Of a stretch of 64,000 nucleotides of DNA, positions 63,786 through 64,000 are shown piece after piece. A program made the translations under genes and the position numbers. Source of the DNA: Streptomyces sp. NBC_00190 (GTDB taxonomy: Bacteria; Actinomycetota; Actinomycetes; Streptomycetales; Streptomycetaceae); assembly GCF_036203305.1 (NCBI RefSeq), contig NZ_CP108131.1, positions 2,976,001-3,040,000 on the forward strand, given 5' to 3'. The notes beneath the pieces are model-generated. The model was not told the origin of the DNA. It was given only the letters and a program-made list of their open reading frames with translations, and ran no database searches. Each line of letters opens with the position of its first letter. Position 1 is the first letter of the stretch.

Positions 63786-64000
63786 TCACCTCTCCTTCTG
63801 CAGTACGGACAGCGCGGCAATCAGCTCGGCCTGTGGTTCCGGGGTCACTTCAAGCGCCTCCAGCGGTGCGAGCCGGCGGTCGCGTTCGGCGCGCAGCACC
63901 TGGTCGAGGTGGTCGCCGACCAGCTCCGCGCCCCGGTCGCGCAGCCGCAGGGCCGCCTGCGCGCCGACCCGTTCGGCGAGCTTCTCCCCTGCGGGCCGGG
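63786..64000 (-). CDS. Partner dynamin-like GTPase (C-terminal end only)
   Basis: A reading frame open from the right window edge to a TGA at 63786 encodes about 71 residues, ending LEALEVTPEPQAELIAALSVLQKER. Arg/Leu/Ala-rich helices (ALRLRDRGAELVGDHLDQVLRAERDRR) look like the end of a dynamin-type GTPase helical bundle. It is 4 bp from the GTG of the next GTPase, the tandem arrangement usual in Streptomyces. The G domain lies outside the window, so the family call rests on position and composition. Confidence 0.6.
   Translation of the reverse strand, partial: RPAGEKLAERVGAQAALRLRDRGAELVGDHLDQVLRAERDRRLAPLEALEVTPEPQAELIAALSVLQKER

Overview
The window is very GC-rich, uses many GTG starts, and has short intergenic gaps and perfect GC-rich hairpins between convergent genes. 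Gene content is that of a Streptomyces (or very close actinomycete) core chromosome: FeSOD with a Nur-type operator, a CsnR-K-like operon, a SsbB-type SSB, a GlnX/GlnH/PknG locus, and EttA with a TTG start. From memory the order matches the S. coelicolor sodF - asd2 - malQ - csnR-K - ssbB stretch. The left end (nei - rpiB - ... - CPWx thioredoxin-fold protein - pepN) echoes M. tuberculosis Rv2464c-Rv2467. No tRNA, rRNA, CRISPR array, prophage or insertion sequence was seen.

Left third (1-23.3 kb): DNA repair (nei, cut by the window edge) and rpiB; three paralogous GabP/AnsP-type amino acid permeases interleaved with bioY and an SDR oxidoreductase; sodF with a Nur-like box; a DsbA-fold protein; two pepN paralogues about 11 kb apart; an AbiEi-like/nuclease fusion; a PNPOx-like and a VOC protein coupled in one operon opposite a CGNR regulator; a large secreted S8 protease; asd; a DUF1203 protein. 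Peptidases plus permeases suggest peptide and amino acid use.

Middle (23.4-42.8 kb): an efflux operon (MFS, two EamA transporters, LysR) divergent from a MarR gene across a clear palindromic operator; malQ; a secreted GH84-like protein; an HNH nuclease; an MscS channel; then a six-gene chitosan/glucosamine-oligosaccharide operon (ROK repressor, binding lipoprotein, two permeases, GH4 glycosidase, BadF-type kinase) matching csnR-E-F-G-H-K.

Right third: the most interesting locus (43.0-53.7 kb) is a seven-gene colinear cluster: GlnX-like membrane protein, GlnH-like glutamate/aspartate-binding protein, an uncharacterised coiled-coil protein, a PknG-type kinase with TPRs, a PP2C phosphatase, a von Willebrand A protein and an FHA protein. 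Kinase, phosphatase and FHA protein each carry two zinc-ribbon-like Cys clusters. It reads as an extracellular amino acid sensor wired to a soluble phospho-signalling module with writer, eraser and reader. After it come a PCMT-like methyltransferase, a group II truncated haemoglobin, a hypothetical/thioesterase/ettA operon, a possible 28-residue membrane peptide, a PAP2-DAG-kinase fusion, a thioester-domain surface protein that has lost its thioester cysteine, an ssbB-like gene, and two dynamin-like GTPases, the second cut by the right edge.
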